The notes under the pieces are model-generated. The model saw only the letters and a list, made by a program, of their open reading frames with translations. It did not search any database and was not told the DNA's origin. The translations under genes and the position numbers were made by a program. A stretch of DNA of 64,000 bases, from contig CANJXC010000002.1 in NCBI GenBank assembly GCA_947478845.1, positions 288,767 through 352,766 on the forward strand, read 5' to 3'. This document shows, piece after piece, positions 23,650 through 31,604 of this stretch. Every line of letters begins with the position of its first letter. Position 1 is the first letter of the stretch. This stretch comes from Spirochaetales bacterium (GTDB lineage Bacteria; Spirochaetota; Spirochaetia; JABEVK01).

Positions 23650-25556
23650 AATTAGCTCTGGTGATTCCCGGGCCGCTAGACAGACGTTCGGGTGGGTACT
23701 CCTACGATGTAGACCTCGCCCAGGCCCTGCAAAGTTCGGGTCATACGGTTTCGGTTTGGAGCCTTGAAGGTAGGGCCAGTGACCTTCCTCCGCCCGGCCA
23801 AGAAGCGGTTGAAATGGCCATTTTCGACGCGCTGGCCCACCCGCTGGTGGTCGAGCGACTGGAGCGCTCGGCAACGTCTTTCCGAAAGGTGGCACTTGTG
23901 CACCATTTAGCCTGGAAGGACGACCCTCCTGGCCATCCCGATGCTCCCCAAAAAAAGGCACTAGAGTCCCGTTTCTTGGCCACAATGGACGCCTTTGTCT
24001 TCAACAGTGAAGAGACTGGCCGGTCGGTGGCGGCACTGATGGGGCCCGATTTTTTCCGTCCCGCAGCGTGCTTCCGTCCTCCTCTTGGTGTGAAGCCCAG
24101 TTCTGCTGGCCCGTTGCCTCCTGCGTACGGTGAGCCCTTTCAATTGCTTTTTCTGGCCAACGTGACACCCCGCAAGAACCTTTTGGGTTTGTTGCAGGCT
24201 TTGCTAGAGTTGACCTCCCAGCACCCCTCACTTCCATGGCGGCTGCGGGTGGTTGGCAACCAGCAGGTCGACGTGGAGTATGTGGCCTCTTGCCGCGAGT
24301 TTGCCCAACGTTCGGGGCTCGCCGGGTTGGTGAGGTGGGACCCCTGGAAAGACCCGGCTCAGTTGGCTAAGGTTTGGGCCTCGACCCACCTCCTGGTTGT
24401 GCCCTCGTTTCACGAGGGCTGGGGCATGGTTTACGCCGAGGCAATGGCCCGTGGCATCCCTTCGCTGGCCTCCAACACGGGCGGTGGTGCCGAAGCCGTC
24501 GGCACCACCGGACTCTTGGTGGATGTGACCTCGCCACCCGAGATGGCTCGCGAAATGGCCCGCTGGATGACCGACCCTGCCTTGCAAAGGGAGCTTGAAC
24601 TCCGTTGCCGCCAGCGTGCCGCGTGGCTGGGGGGTCCGGGCTCCGGTTTCGCCGGTCTCCCAGAGTTCCTGCAGGATGTAGTCTCTTTAGGCGTTTCAGC
24701 CGACGCTACCTACTCAGTGGACTGGAACGCTTGGCTGGAGTGCAAGGCTGGGGTCGATGAGAGGTCGCTTCACCCCCGGGTGCAGACGGCCGCTTTTCAA
24801 GGCCTCATACCTCGCCAAGTGCTGGAACTAGGGGGAGGCACCGGCACGATGGCCCGCCGATTGCTGAAGCAAGGATTGATTGCCCCGCAGACCCTCTACA
24901 CCCTCGTCGACAGCTCCCCGCTGGCGGTAGCCGAAGCCCAGCGCCAGTGTGGCCCGTTGTTTGCCGGAGATAACTTCGTGGCCCAGCAAGGTGATCTGTA
25001 CCGCTACCTCGACCAAGCGCGTGGCAATCACCCTCCCGAGCTTGTGGTCGCCCACGCACTTCTGGACCTTCTCGACCCTGGCCGGGCCTCCGTGGCCCTC
25101 GAGAAACTGGGGGCCCGCCATTACTGGCTTACCCACCTTTTTGATGGCCTGACCGAGTTTTTGCCGGTGTTGGACGCTGCTCTCGATGACCGAGTGGTTG
25201 CCGCCTACCACGCCACCATGGACGATCGCCACCGGCTCGGCGGCGAAGGCTCGAGTCGCTCCGGGAAAGCTTGGCTCGAGGCCCTTCCAGCGGCTGGGCT
25301 CACTGTGCTTGAGGCCGCGTCGTCAGACTGGGTTGTTGTGCCACGGGCAGGTAGGTACCTTGAACACGAGCAAGAGTTCCTTGCGCACCTACTTCAGTTC
25401 TTTCGGGCAAGTTTGACCCAGGAGGCTCTTTCAGGGCTCTCTCCTTTGAACCAAGAGGCTCTGTCGTGGTGGCTGCACGCACGGACCTCCCAGCTTCGCC
25501 GAGGTCAATTAGGCGTAGTAGTGCACCAGCTCGATCTCTTGGCCGGGAGGCGATGA
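23646..25556 (+). CDS. GT4-type glycosyltransferase fused to a SAM-dependent methyltransferase
   Basis: 636 residues. Residues ~1-350 form a GT-B glycosyltransferase: LKLALVIPGPLDRRSGGYSYD at the N-terminus, LLFLANVTPRKN at the start of the second Rossmann half, and SFHEGWGMVYAEAMARGIP with the donor-binding glutamates. Residues ~380-636 hold a class I methyltransferase, motif I VLELGGGTG and a VDSSPLAVAEAQ strand. TTG 23646 overlaps the PTPS-like stop (TTGA) and starts exactly at the family N-terminus; a GTG at 23592 deep in the previous gene is less likely. One polypeptide could glycosylate and methylate the same product. Acceptor unknown. Confidence 0.82.
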   Translation: MKLALVIPGPLDRRSGGYSYDVDLAQALQSSGHTVSVWSLEGRASDLPPPGQEAVEMAIFDALAHPLVVERLERSATSFRKVALVHHLAWKDDPPGHPDAPQKKALESRFLATMDAFVFNSEETGRSVAALMGPDFFRPAACFRPPLGVKPSSAGPLPPAYGEPFQLLFLANVTPRKNLLGLLQALLELTSQHPSLPWRLRVVGNQQVDVEYVASCREFAQRSGLAGLVRWDPWKDPAQLAKVWASTHLLVVPSFHEGWGMVYAEAMARGIPSLASNTGGGAEAVGTTGLLVDVTSPPEMAREMARWMTDPALQRELELRCRQRAAWLGGPGSGFAGLPEFLQDVVSLGVSADATYSVDWNAWLECKAGVDERSLHPRVQTAAFQGLIPRQVLELGGGTGTMARRLLKQGLIAPQTLYTLVDSSPLAVAEAQRQCGPLFAGDNFVAQQGDLYRYLDQARGNHPPELVVAHALLDLLDPGRASVALEKLGARHYWLTHLFDGLTEFLPVLDAALDDRVVAAYHATMDDRHRLGGEGSSRSGKAWLEALPAAGLTVLEAASSDWVVVPRAGRYLEHEQEFLAHLLQFFRASLTQEALSGLSPLNQEALSWWLHARTSQLRRGQLGVVVHQLDLLAGRR

Positions 25557-26302
25557 TGGAATTTCCCGTATTGGCTTGGTGGCAGTGGGGCCTTACTGAG
25601 CTTTCAGCCGTGTTTGTAGGTATGGCGAAGACCGGAGTGTCGGGTTTAGGTTTGCTTTTTGTGCCCATTATGGCCTTCGTGTACGGAGCGCGGGTCTCAA
25701 CCGGGGTTTTGCTACCGATGTTGAGCTTGGGCGACCTGTTTGGGGTGGCCTACTACCGGCGGCACGCCGATACAAAGCACCTTTTTCGGCTCATTCCTTG
25801 GACCCTCTTTGGTTTGGCGCTTGGTATTGCCATTGGCGCCTCGCTTCCCGACCAGCTGTTCAAAAAACTCATGGGTGGCCTGGTATTGGTGCTGGTTATC
25901 CTCATGTTCTGGCAAGAAAACAGAAAGGACCAAGAATCCGTTCCCACTGGCTGGTGGTTTCATGCTTTGGCCGGAATCGTGGCCGGATTTGCCACTATGG
26001 TGGGCAACGCCGCCGGGCCGGTGATGAGCCTTTACTTGATCTCGATGCGGCTTCCCAAAAATGTGTTCATAGGCACCTCGGCCTGGTTCTTTTTGATCAT
26101 CAACGCCGTCAAGATTCCCTTGCAAGTCTTCTTCTGGAAGAACATCAGCCTTTCCACCTTAACCATCGACCTGTTGACCCTACCGTTTATTGCCCTCGGC
26201 GCTTTCGTGGGCCTCATGGTGGTAGGAAAGATTCCCGAGAAGTGGTTCAAGCCCTTCATTCTGATCACCACCGCACTCTCGGCGGCGGCCTTGCTTCTCT
26301 AA
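25556..26302 (+). CDS. TauE/SafE family membrane exporter
   Basis: 248 residues, about eight hydrophobic helices in two repeats. MAKTGVSGLGLLFVPIMA near the N-terminus and GFATMVGNAAGPVMSLYLI in the second half are the duplicated family motifs. Members export sulfite, sulfonates or other organic anions. Two ATGs (25553, 25556) touch the previous stop; 25556 is better spaced from GGGAGG (25545-25550). Coupled to the glycosyltransferase gene, so it might export that pathway's product; this is inference. Confidence 0.86.
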   Translation: MEFPVLAWWQWGLTELSAVFVGMAKTGVSGLGLLFVPIMAFVYGARVSTGVLLPMLSLGDLFGVAYYRRHADTKHLFRLIPWTLFGLALGIAIGASLPDQLFKKLMGGLVLVLVILMFWQENRKDQESVPTGWWFHALAGIVAGFATMVGNAAGPVMSLYLISMRLPKNVFIGTSAWFFLIINAVKIPLQVFFWKNISLSTLTIDLLTLPFIALGAFVGLMVVGKIPEKWFKPFILITTALSAAALLL

Positions 26303-27267
26303 GGGTGCCCCTCGAGGGCCACGATCACCGCTGCCTCCAGCGATTGGGCCACCAGCTCAGGCATCCCGATTCCTAGGTCGAGATCAAGCCACACGGGCTC
26401 AAGGCCCTGGGTTTTGGCCTCTTCGGCGAGCTGTTCTCTGTTTTCGCTCAGCACTGCCAACACCGGAATGATCCGCCGATCCGCGAGGGCCCACTGGCGC
26501 TGCACGGAAGCTTTTTCACCAAAAATGGCCACACGCACCCCCTGGGCAACGGCCGCCGCGAGGTCTTCGTCCTCCCGAACGAAAGCCACCTCTCGGGCAC
26601 GCAACAACACCGACAATCGGCCAAGAGCCTCTGATTTTCCCGAACCTCGCGAGCCTGAAACCAAAATGGCCGGACGACGACCCGGAGCCGGATAATCGGC
26701 AGGAGTTTCGAAGTTGCGCAGGGTAAAGTTCTGCGGGCTCCAGTGGTTCTGCGCCTGCGACCACACATCCATCATCGAGTTCGTTGGGGTTAAGCGAGCC
26801 AGTATTTCATGAACCCCCGCATCGAACAAAACGGGGTGACCAGAAAGTTCGGGGCTTCCCGTGCGCACAGCAGTTGTCATTCGGCCCACAGGAAGGCCGG
26901 CGGCAACCCGGTCTAGTTCCTGAAACTGCAGCTCAGCCAAATGGGGAAGATCAGCAAGGGCGAGATAAAAGCTGCCGGGAGCCACCGCCTGGGCGCCCCG
27001 CAACAGCGACGAGATGGGTCCAGATTCCCAGTCAGGATTGGCCACCACCTCGACCCTCACCATTCCCAAAAACATATGGCGGAGGTCGGAATGGCGCGAG
27101 CCGGCCACCACAACGACCCGGCGACTGCTCTGCAAGGCCACAGCCACCACCGATTGAACCAAAGTGTGGCCATGCCAAGGCAAGATAAGCGTCCAGACGC
27201 CCAAGGGGGAGGAACCATCTGAAGCAAGCACGACGCAGGGCGGTTTGGGATCGATGCGGGTTTCCAT
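26299..27267 (-). CDS. MocA/MobA-like nucleotidyltransferase domain fused to a P-loop NTPase domain
   Basis: 322 residues. Residues ~1-185 follow the MocA/MobA fold: an N-terminal LASDGSSPLG (family LAAGxSxRMG, degenerate here), the ADLPHL motif (family D-P) and GHPVLFDAGVHEIL. Residues ~195-322 have a Walker A, ILVSGSRGSGKS, and a short NTPase-like core. MocA/MobA enzymes transfer CMP or GMP to molybdopterin; the altered first motif makes ordinary activity doubtful. ATG 27267 has no SD and a TAAACT -10 six nt upstream. It overlaps the end of the TauE gene by 4 bp (convergent). No molybdoenzyme is nearby. Confidence 0.65.
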   Translation of the reverse strand: METRIDPKPPCVVLASDGSSPLGVWTLILPWHGHTLVQSVVAVALQSSRRVVVVAGSRHSDLRHMFLGMVRVEVVANPDWESGPISSLLRGAQAVAPGSFYLALADLPHLAELQFQELDRVAAGLPVGRMTTAVRTGSPELSGHPVLFDAGVHEILARLTPTNSMMDVWSQAQNHWSPQNFTLRNFETPADYPAPGRRPAILVSGSRGSGKSEALGRLSVLLRAREVAFVREDEDLAAAVAQGVRVAIFGEKASVQRQWALADRRIIPVLAVLSENREQLAEEAKTQGLEPVWLDLDLGIGMPELVAQSLEAAVIVALEGHP

Positions 27268-27273
27268 TCGCTG

Positions 27274-27279
27274 AGTTTA
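27274..27279 (-). promoter_or_regulatory. -10 element next to start codon
   Basis: Minus-strand TAAACT ends 6 nt before the ATG at 27267; no SD. Confidence 0.45.
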
Positions 27280-27505
27280 GCATGGAGTGGCCCTTAGCAG
27301 GGTTAAAAAACCAATTACTGACCTTGGCACGAGCCCCAAAAATATCAAAAAACTCTAGTCAAGGGCAGGCAATGGCGTTATCATCACCTAAAATCGCGAA
27401 CGCAGGTTCTAGCTGTCTTCCATCGCGCTGTCGTGTGGTAGTCAATTTGGCCTGGTCGTGATCCAGTGGAACCGTTCAAACGGCTTTTGTGATAAAGGGG
27501 ATTAC

Positions 27506-28900
27506 TTGTCTTGGAACGGTAGTGAGCCCCCTATTTCGGCACTCTTTGGGGCGGCCAAAAAAGCGTTTTCTCCTCCTGTTTTCTCCGGTGACGTCAAAAG
27601 GACCGACCGGGCCCAGGTGGTCAACTTCGCCCTCCTGTCGTCGGTCGTCTATTTGATCCTCACCCTTCCTGTGTACCTTATCGACGGTACTACAGGATCT
27701 TTTGTCTCGATCGTTTTGGTCGCCCTGCTCGCGGTCGTATGCTTTCTGTACTTTATTTTTCGCCGCGGTCACGTGGAATGGGCCGGTGGCTTTCTGATCC
27801 TCATGATTTATTTGGGCATCGTTGCCGTGCAGATCACAAACGGAACGATTCGCAGTCCGGCGACGGTTGCTCACCTGTTTGTCGTTATTTCGGCGGGAAT
27901 TATTTTTGAGTGGCCTGGCATGGTAGTCACCGTTGTTGCCTGTTCACTGGCCATGCTAGGGCTATTGGTGGCCGAAAACTCTCACTTACTTCCCGAGCCG
28001 GATCACACGGCAACGATATCCAATTGGTTCACTTACACGTTTCTCTTTGTTGTTTTGGGTAGCATTACCGCTTGGACACACAAGTCGATTCGTTACGCGC
28101 TTGAGCGGGCGCAAGGTGAGATTGACCGTCGAACGGCGCTGGAAACTGTCCTGGTCTCCGAGATAGTAGAATGGGAACAGACCGAGGTAGTGCTCAGCAA
28201 AGAGATCGCGATGAAGGACAGGCTTTTTGCTATCCTAGCGCACGATTTGCGTGGCTCCATTGGCAATTTGAGTTCTACCATGGCTTTAATTACCTCCCAA
28301 AAGGTGGGTAACGCTGAAAGGGAAGAACTTCTCGTGGAAGGCGACGGCTCCGCACGGCAAGCCTATGCCCTGGTTGAAAACCTCTTGGACTGGATCAGTA
28401 GCCAATCGGCCGGTGTCGAAGTCCAAAGGGCGAGCTTTCGAGTGGGCGAGGTGCTGCAGATCGTTTGTGAATGGATGAATCCTGCTTCGTTGTCTAAGGG
28501 TGTCGCACTGCAGATTGAATGCCCTGAAGATCTAACAATCGTGAACGACGAGAAAATATTGGAGACAATCCTGCGGAACTTCGTCTCGAACGCCATCAAA
28601 TACTCGCCGCCTGGTTCCACCATCAAGTTAAGGGGCTATGAAGAAGAAGGAGGTTCTGTTGTTGTTTCGGTTGTTGATCAGGGTGTCGGTATCACGCCTG
28701 AAACTCTTGGCACTCTCTTCGGCTCCGAAAAGGTCCTTTCAACCGACGGAACCAATCGGGAGAAGGGCACGGGTTTAGGCCTCATGTTCTCGGCCGACCT
28801 TGCTCGGGTCGCTGGAGGCCACCTGAGGGTCGAAAGCGTGCTGGGAACGGGTTCTACTTTCAGTTTCGTTCACGCGGCACCGCAGAAAGCAGGCCCTTGA
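27506..28900 (+). CDS. membrane sensor histidine kinase
   Basis: 464 residues. Six hydrophobic helices fill residues ~35-195, so the sensor is the membrane region itself, without a large periplasmic domain. A linker helix leads to the H-box MKDRLFAILAHDLRGS with His246, then the ATPase: N box RNFVSNAIKYSPPG, G1 DQGVGI, G2 GTGLGL. I prefer TTG 27506, preceded by AAAGGGG, over the GTG at 27458 that has no SD. No response regulator adjoins, so it is an orphan kinase. The ~240 bp upstream hold no other gene. The TPP riboswitch starts just after it. Confidence 0.85.
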   Translation: MSWNGSEPPISALFGAAKKAFSPPVFSGDVKRTDRAQVVNFALLSSVVYLILTLPVYLIDGTTGSFVSIVLVALLAVVCFLYFIFRRGHVEWAGGFLILMIYLGIVAVQITNGTIRSPATVAHLFVVISAGIIFEWPGMVVTVVACSLAMLGLLVAENSHLLPEPDHTATISNWFTYTFLFVVLGSITAWTHKSIRYALERAQGEIDRRTALETVLVSEIVEWEQTEVVLSKEIAMKDRLFAILAHDLRGSIGNLSSTMALITSQKVGNAEREELLVEGDGSARQAYALVENLLDWISSQSAGVEVQRASFRVGEVLQIVCEWMNPASLSKGVALQIECPEDLTIVNDEKILETILRNFVSNAIKYSPPGSTIKLRGYEEEGGSVVVSVVDQGVGITPETLGTLFGSEKVLSTDGTNREKGTGLGLMFSADLARVAGGHLRVESVLGTGSTFSFVHAAPQKAGP

Positions 28901-28924
28901 CCCATAACGCTCGGGAAGCGTAGT

Positions 28925-29018
28925 TTAACCCTGTGGGGTGGTAGACCGGCCCGTTGGGTGCGCGTCTGCCTGAGATCATACCCGTTGAACCTGCCCGGAT
29001 AATGCCGGCGAAGGGAAC
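28925..29018 (+). ncRNA. TPP riboswitch (thi box)
   Basis: The conserved thi-box core is evident: CTGAGA at 28970-28975, ACCCGTTGAACCTG at 28980-28993, and GGATAATGCCGGCGAAGGGA at 28997-29016. The 5' part has P1 CCCT (28929-28932) pairing with AGGG (29012-29015), GGGGTG for P2, and a P3 stem-loop extension between 28941 and 28968. The SD of thiX, AAGGGA (29011-29016), is itself part of the closing stem, so ligand binding would hide it and block translation. Known for the class: TPP binding turns expression off. Confidence 0.95.
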
Positions 29019-29023
29019 ACATC

Positions 29024-29788
29024 ATGCCTCTTTGGCCTAAGGTTTCTCGAGTACGTTTTTCCTGGGGCTGGGCGTCGATTCCTGCGCTAGTAGTCCTATG
29101 GCAAGGGATTCTATGGGTCACCGGCTGGCCAGAGTACCTGTTGCCCGGCCCCATGGCCGTGGTGAGAACCCTCTGGAACGATGCCCCACTTTGGCTGGGG
29201 GCTCTGGGATCCACACTCACACTTACGGCTTTGGGATTTGCGCTAGCCTTGGCCTTCGCCTTGATGGCTGGCCTAGCCCTCGATGCCTCTGAGCGTCTTC
29301 GGCAACTGGCTCATCCGGTGATTTTGCTCAGCCAGACCATTCCGGTATTCTTTCTCTATCCCTTTTTGCTGATCACCCTAGGCTTTGGGGCTCTTCCCTT
29401 GATTGTCGTGGTCTTTCTGGCGTGTTTCTTTCCGTTGCTGATCAACTTCCTGCAGGGCTTACAGGCTACCGAGGTGGCCTACCTAGACTTGTTCCGTACC
29501 TTGGGAGCCAGTGGTTGGGCCACAGTAGTCAGACTCAAGGTCCCCTGGGCTTTACCTTCGTTGCTGGCAGGCCTCCGCTTGTCGCTCACCTATGCCATCA
29601 CGGCCTGCGTCTTGGGTGAGTACCTAGGAGCCCGAGAGGGACTGGGGGTGTATATGGCCCGCGCCTTCCGCAGTTTCGCCCCAGCCAAGGTTTTGGCCGC
29701 CATTGTCGTTGTTAGTGTGCTGACGGGGGTTCTGTTTGCCAGCGTCGGACTTTTTGAAAAACAAATATTGAAAGGTAGGAACCTATGA
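29024..29788 (+). CDS. thiX: thiamine-precursor ABC transporter permease
   Basis: 254 residues, six helices, with the binding-protein-dependent permease EAA-type loop DLFRTLGASGWATVVRLKVPWALPSLLAGLRL. It belongs to the SsuC/ThiX group. Placement directly behind a TPP riboswitch and with a ThiY-type binding protein and an ATPase defines it as the permease for a thiamine pyrimidine precursor (HMP or formylaminopyrimidine). ATG 29024 follows AAGGGA at eight bases. The stop overlaps thiY (ATGA). Confidence 0.88.
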   Translation: MPLWPKVSRVRFSWGWASIPALVVLWQGILWVTGWPEYLLPGPMAVVRTLWNDAPLWLGALGSTLTLTALGFALALAFALMAGLALDASERLRQLAHPVILLSQTIPVFFLYPFLLITLGFGALPLIVVVFLACFFPLLINFLQGLQATEVAYLDLFRTLGASGWATVVRLKVPWALPSLLAGLRLSLTYAITACVLGEYLGAREGLGVYMARAFRSFAPAKVLAAIVVVSVLTGVLFASVGLFEKQILKGRNL

Positions 29789-30738
29789 AGAACTCACTTG
29801 CTTTTGCGCTCCTGCTCGGACTCGGTACCGTTGTCTGGGCGGGCGATAAGGTGGTCGTCGTACTCGACTGGACTGTGAACACCAATCACTCGGGGCTCTA
29901 TTTGGCTCTGGCCAAGGGGTATTTCACCCAAGTAGGGCTGGAGGTTCAGGTGGAACCCGCCCCTGCCAATGGCGTGGTGGGCCTGTTGGCTTCCGGAAAA
30001 GCCGACTTTGCCTACAGCTATCAGGAAGAGGTGCTGCAAAGTCGAGCCCAAGGCCTTCCGATAACTGCTGTGGCCGCCGTCATCCAGAATAATACGTCGG
30101 GCTTTGCCTCGCGTGCCATGGCCGGAATCAAACGGCCCAAGGACTTCGAAGGTAAACGTTACGGTGGCTGGGGTAGCCCCATGGAAGAGGCCATACTCAA
30201 GGCCATCATGAAGGCCGATGGTGGAGACGCGGGTAAAGTGCAAATCGTGAGCCTCGGTGACCTCGACTTTTTTGCCGCCACAGAAAAAAGTGTCGATTTC
30301 GCCTGGGTTTTTGAGGGCTGGACCGTGCAGGAGGCGGCCGTGAGAGGGCTCGCCCTGAACTACCTCGACATGCGCAAGATGGCACCGGTTCTCAACGAAT
30401 ACACCCCCGTGTTAGCGGTAAACCAGGCCACAGCCGCCAAAAACCCGGCGCGGACCAAAGCATTCCTGACGGCGCTTAGCAAGGGCTATAGCGACGCGAT
30501 CAAAGACCCGGCAGGCGCCACGGCTGTGCTCCTGAAGGCGGCTCCTGAGCTGAACGCCGAGCTGTTGAAACGTAGCCATGCCTTTTTGGCCAACGAATAT
30601 CAGGCAGACGCTCGCAGATGGGGCGAGTTCGACGCCGGTCGCTGGACAGCCTTTGCCAACTGGATGGTGGAGAACAAACTCCTCACACTGACCAAGAGCC
30701 AACTTCAAGACTCCTTTACCAATGTCTACCTCCGCTGA
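29785..30738 (+). CDS. thiY: thiamine-precursor ABC transporter substrate-binding protein (NMT1/ThiY-like)
   Basis: 317 residues. A signal peptide (LAFALLLGLGTVVWAG) with no lipobox Cys suggests a free periplasmic protein. The NMT1-like domain shows VVVLDWTVNTNHSGLYLALAKGYF, typical of ThiY/Thi5 proteins where the DW and NTNH residues bind the pyrimidine, and GWGSPMEEAILKAIMK. AGGTAGGA precedes ATG 29785, which overlaps the thiX stop. It should capture a pyrimidine thiamine precursor and hand it to ThiXZ. Confidence 0.9.
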   Translation: MKNSLAFALLLGLGTVVWAGDKVVVVLDWTVNTNHSGLYLALAKGYFTQVGLEVQVEPAPANGVVGLLASGKADFAYSYQEEVLQSRAQGLPITAVAAVIQNNTSGFASRAMAGIKRPKDFEGKRYGGWGSPMEEAILKAIMKADGGDAGKVQIVSLGDLDFFAATEKSVDFAWVFEGWTVQEAAVRGLALNYLDMRKMAPVLNEYTPVLAVNQATAAKNPARTKAFLTALSKGYSDAIKDPAGATAVLLKAAPELNAELLKRSHAFLANEYQADARRWGEFDAGRWTAFANWMVENKLLTLTKSQLQDSFTNVYLR

Positions 30739-31525
30739 AGCTGCTATTGCCGAGCTGGCAGTGACCGGCCTCGATTTGGATTATCAGGGGTTGCCTGTCC
30801 TGATCGATCTGCGTTTCGCGTTGGCATCGGGCGAGCATTTGGCGGTGCTTGGACCCTCGGGCTGCGGAAAAAGCACGCTACTGCGGTTGCTCACCGGCTT
30901 GGAAACGCCGGATCGGGGAAGGATTCTCTGGAGGGGGACAGACGTCACCGGACAAAGCGGTCGTTTTCCTCTGATGGGCCAGCAGGACCTTCTTCTCCCC
31001 TGGTCGCGGTTGTGGGAAAATGTCGGTCTGCCGCTGTTGCTCCGGGGTCAAAGGCGTCCCGAGGTAAGGGCTCAGGTTGCTCAGTTGCTCGAAGTTTTCG
31101 GTTTGGAAGGGTTTATGGATTATTACCCCAGCCAGTTGTCCGGCGGGATGCGCCAGAGGGCGGCCCTTGCACGTACCACGGTGGCCTCGCGGTCCGGCTT
31201 GGGAAGTGAGCTACTTCTTCTCGACGAGCCCTTTGCCGCCCTGGATGTTCTGGGACGTGCTCATCTTCAGGAATGGCTGGCGGGCCTCCTACAGAAGCAA
31301 CGGGCCACCATGGTGTTGGTTACCCACAGTGTGGAGGAAGCCCTGCTTCTGTCTAGCAGGGTCATCGTTCTGAGTTCGGCTGGAGGGCGCATCTTGCTCG
31401 ACGAGCCCGTTGCCTTCGCCGGGGCTGAGTTTGGGGAAAAAGCCTGGCTGCCGGAATTTTTGGCTCAGAAGAAGCGGGTGTTGGACGTTCTCTTGGAAAA
31501 GGGTTTGACTTTCAAACTTTCCTAA
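30722..31525 (+). CDS. thiZ: thiamine-precursor ABC transporter ATP-binding protein
   Basis: 267 residues. Walker A GPSGCGKST, Q-loop MGQQDLLLPW, signature QLSGGMRQRAALARTT, Walker B LLLLDEPFAALD and switch VTHS. ATG 30722 lies 17 bp before the thiY stop with no clear SD, so translation is probably coupled. It completes the thiXYZ importer. No thiamine biosynthesis gene follows, so the operon only scavenges the precursor here. Confidence 0.9.
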   Translation: MSTSAEAAIAELAVTGLDLDYQGLPVLIDLRFALASGEHLAVLGPSGCGKSTLLRLLTGLETPDRGRILWRGTDVTGQSGRFPLMGQQDLLLPWSRLWENVGLPLLLRGQRRPEVRAQVAQLLEVFGLEGFMDYYPSQLSGGMRQRAALARTTVASRSGLGSELLLLDEPFAALDVLGRAHLQEWLAGLLQKQRATMVLVTHSVEEALLLSSRVIVLSSAGGRILLDEPVAFAGAEFGEKAWLPEFLAQKKRVLDVLLEKGLTFKLS

Positions 31526-31533
31526 AGTTCTGG

Positions 31534-31562
31534 TTGACAGAACGAAAGAATGACGACATTCT
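31534..31562 (+). promoter_or_regulatory. promoter of the lacI-type gene
   Basis: A perfect -35 TTGACA (31534-31539) with a weak -10 CATTCT 17 bp downstream (31557-31562). Confidence 0.5.
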
Positions 31563-31564
31563 AT

Positions 31565-31589
31565 GAAAGTACTTTCTGAAAGAACTTTC
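31565..31589 (+). promoter_or_regulatory. two tandem palindromic operators
   Basis: GAAAGTACTTTC (31565-31576, perfect palindrome) and GAAAGAACTTTC (31578-31589, one mismatched centre) lie side by side just after the -10 and before the SD of the LacI-type regulator. Their position suits autorepression. Further GAAAG/CTTTC half sites occur at 31508-31548. Confidence 0.6.
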
Positions 31590-31604
31590 AATTAAGGGGA
31601 ACTC

